Shown here: positions 61,926 through 64,000 of the stretch, in pieces
Layout of the letters: every line of letters starts with the position of its first letter
Numbering within the stretch: position 1 is the first letter of the stretch
Source of the DNA: Sialis fuliginosa
Lineage: Eukaryota > Arthropoda > Insecta > Megaloptera > Sialidae
Length of the DNA: 64,000 nt
Assembly (NCBI GenBank): GCA_961205875.1
Contig: OY540813.1
Location: forward strand, 8,961,001 to 9,025,000
Direction: 5' to 3'
The notes under the pieces: model-generated
What the model was told of the DNA's origin: nothing
Databases searched by the model: none
Seen by the model: the letters and a program-made list of their open reading frames with translations, nothing else
Program-made: the position numbers and the translations under genes

Positions 61926-64000
61926 CATAAATAACTGCACAATAATAAACATTCATATATCAAAATCAAGCATACTTTTATTTTTTGTTATTTTATCATT
62001 TTATGTTATCAAGGATTTATCCATGCTTATTAAATTATATTCAGTTTTAATAAAAATAATGCTGTATAAAATCCTTGTGGTAATTTATCAAAGAGCGCCA
62101 CTGCAAATGCACCTATGTACCTTACAGTGTTCGTCTGCTGACAATTATAAGTATGGATGCGCGGGAAATAAAATGTAAACACATCTCTTTCTTATTTATG
62201 GTTCGATGCATTTAATTGTCTTCCTTTGATGCCGTATGCAAGTTCTGTTTTATTACAAAACCTGCAACAATCATTGAGGGTGGATATAATGAACAGGAGA
62301 AATGTACTAAAGGATTTTTTGTTGACTTGGATGTCTATTTGAGGATGTGCGATGAGAAAAATTAGAATGTAGATTATTTTTTATTTTTTATGAATGCTTC
62401 ATGATAATTTAGTAAAACATTGCGAAATATTAACAAGAAATTGATCCTAAATAAAATTGAACTCTTTTATACGAAGTAGTAAATATTCCTTGTTTTTGCT
62501 ATAAACTATTTTATTGGCTATAGATTTTTAAAAAGTTTTTATATTATACATATCACAACATAATTAAGAACATTGTGAATATAGTTGATCTATTAGTGAT
62601 TTAATTTCCCCCATTACCCTTCCATAAAATATGACCTATAAGATCTTCGAAATGTTAGCTTATAAAAATCACATTTCAAAGTTCAGAATACATTAACAAC
62701 AGATAATTTAAAAGCGGATATTTTCTTTTAACATGTGTACCATTAAGTACCCCATCTCTGTTTAACCCGGGAACATTTTATAACTCAAAACAAGCATGCA
62801 ACAGTCAAGTACAGTTTATTGTGGTAACTACAGCGCAGTATAACAACATGTGCTTCTTTTGTACATAGGATATATTGGTAGTGTGAGACAAGTTTTAAAA
62901 CATTACAGATCTTCACGAAAAATACGAGAGTGTAAATTCGAATGTACCCGATACTACACGCGAATTTATGTTCTCAGCTCATGCGGTTTTCCAACCATAT
63001 TGCAAGGAGCTTGAATGTATTTATGTGCTAGTTTATTGCTCAAGTGTCTATTCGTAAACCTGAAGTTATTTTCATAATTAAATTACATAAATGGCTTGTG
63101 GATATTTATTCTAATATACAGAGATGGATTAAGGACTTTGCCTTTTGGCTGCATTTTGAAATGCAGTCTCCTATTGTCTTCCCCTATATTATTATACATA
63201 TACAATATACATACGATTATATTAGTTAGAATTTATAATATTGAGACAGCAAAATCTGCTAATTTTTAAAACTTGCTTAACCCTAGATTATTGAACATTA
63301 ATCTCACAGACTACATAACTCCCATTTATTGCGTGTTTAAGTGTGTTCCCGATGAACCCCTTCCCAGTCCCGCTAAGTAACTTCATAAGTGAGTAAATTA
63401 GTGACCTGCGTGTCCGGAGATTTCGCGAAATATACCAATAGCACAGGATGGCCAAGTACTCATGTCACTCCTGCAGCAAGGCCATTTGTGGTGAACACAT
63501 TGTATCAGTTTGCAAATCAGTGCAAAGTATGACTTTAGTTAGCTTTAGAACAGTTTTTAGGTAAAAACTACCTGTTGTCTAATGTAAGCCACTTAATCTT
63601 CTTAATCTATCAGACTAACATTTAGTGACACTGTAGCTTGAAAATATGTTTAGTGATCTAGGGTTAAAAGAAATATGTTAATTATTTTTCACAATAACTA
63701 AATAATTTAAATAACTGAAGAATGAATCATTTTTAGTTTTTTTGTACCAAAATCAGAAAAAGGTATACTTATGGAATCAACACTGTGTCTGTGTGTATGT
63801 ATTTTATGTCCAACTGTTCTACTATATCTGATTATCTGTCTGTCTGTCACAATATTTTAGCTACTGAACCGTTTGACCTAGAAAGTTGAGATTTGGCATA
63901 GTAATAGTAAATGGTTGACTAATAATAGACCTGCTCGTTTTTTGCGGGAAGCAAATGGGTAACTAAAAAATATTTTTTATCGAATCCCAGTGAGATTTGG
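61926..64000. other. AT-rich non-coding stretch to the window end
   Basis: No gene was recognised. Frames 61909-62178 and 63044-63229 are unsupported. The last 220 bp (from about 63780) look like a dispersed repeat: a TGTGTCTGTGTGTATG and CTGTCTGTCTGTC array followed by GCTACTGAACCGTTTGACC, cut by the window edge. Confidence 0.45.

Noticed and set aside
1..64000. tRNA, rRNA and well-known insect microRNA genes
   Set aside because: Reading for T-loop words and for let-7, mir-100, mir-125, mir-1, mir-10, bantam and similar mature sequences gave no convincing match. A covariance scan would be decisive.
1..64000. CRISPR arrays, operons or bacterial contamination
   Set aside because: There are no regularly spaced repeats and no long ORFs, and microsatellites and MITEs point to a eukaryotic genome.

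Overview
This is AT-rich eukaryotic DNA with no recognisable protein-coding gene. Stop codons are dense in all frames. The longest open frames are about 60-134 codons, mostly in biased AT-rich sequence or inside repeats, with no family motif that I recognise. There are no operons, ribosome-binding sites, rRNA or tRNA genes. The abundance of short cut-and-paste transposon remnants, foldback (palindromic) elements and dinucleotide microsatellites suggests an arthropod nuclear genome. Frequent TAGGTAC/GTACCTA-type words fit an insect (hemipteran or lepidopteran), but that is inference and I cannot name the species. The window is best read as intergenic or long-intron sequence.

Mobile elements carry most of the readable structure. 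The best supported are two hAT-type non-autonomous elements with CAGTGGCGTAG termini and exact 8-bp target duplications (7730-9650 and 16394-17557); the first contains a 746-bp near-perfect palindrome. Others are a 566-bp mariner-like palindrome between TA dinucleotides (27352-27917), foldback or TIR elements at 974-1290, 6440-6889, 11299-12001, 21180-21891, 22489-22667, 31383-31877, 38842-39384, 41570-41916, 42797-43038, 52876-53415 and 57755-58256, and several dispersed families with two or three copies each. A short retroelement-like family has three copies (40411-40541, 56011-56126, 59142-59281). The 40-kb copy has a 12-bp target duplication, sits inside a copy of the 8.5-kb palindrome family, and carries a hammerhead-ribozyme-like core of the kind known from Penelope-like elements.

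Against the AT-rich background there are short GC-richer islands (about 1.74-2.09, 2.92-3.0, 6.06-6.25, 10.2-10.45, 14.1-14.6, 15.06-15.27, 15.9-16.1, 22.15-22.35, 24.1-24.24, 27.99-28.16, 30.17-30.34, 39.5-39.7, 48.9-49.2, 51.5-51.73, 53.57-53.74, 55.53-55.72 and 61.26-61.45 kb). They could be regulatory elements or small exons. The most exon-like are a two-exon minus-strand candidate at 14.15-14.61 kb with consensus splice sites joining two open frames in phase, a minus-strand island at 27.99-28.16 kb bounded by an acceptor and a donor, and a plus-strand 84-codon frame at 48.97 kb preceded by a TATA box. None matches a family I know, and all are low confidence.

No genes can be shown to work together here. 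The main story is layered transposon insertion with an unusual density of long inverted repeats, plus a few candidate regulatory or exonic islands.
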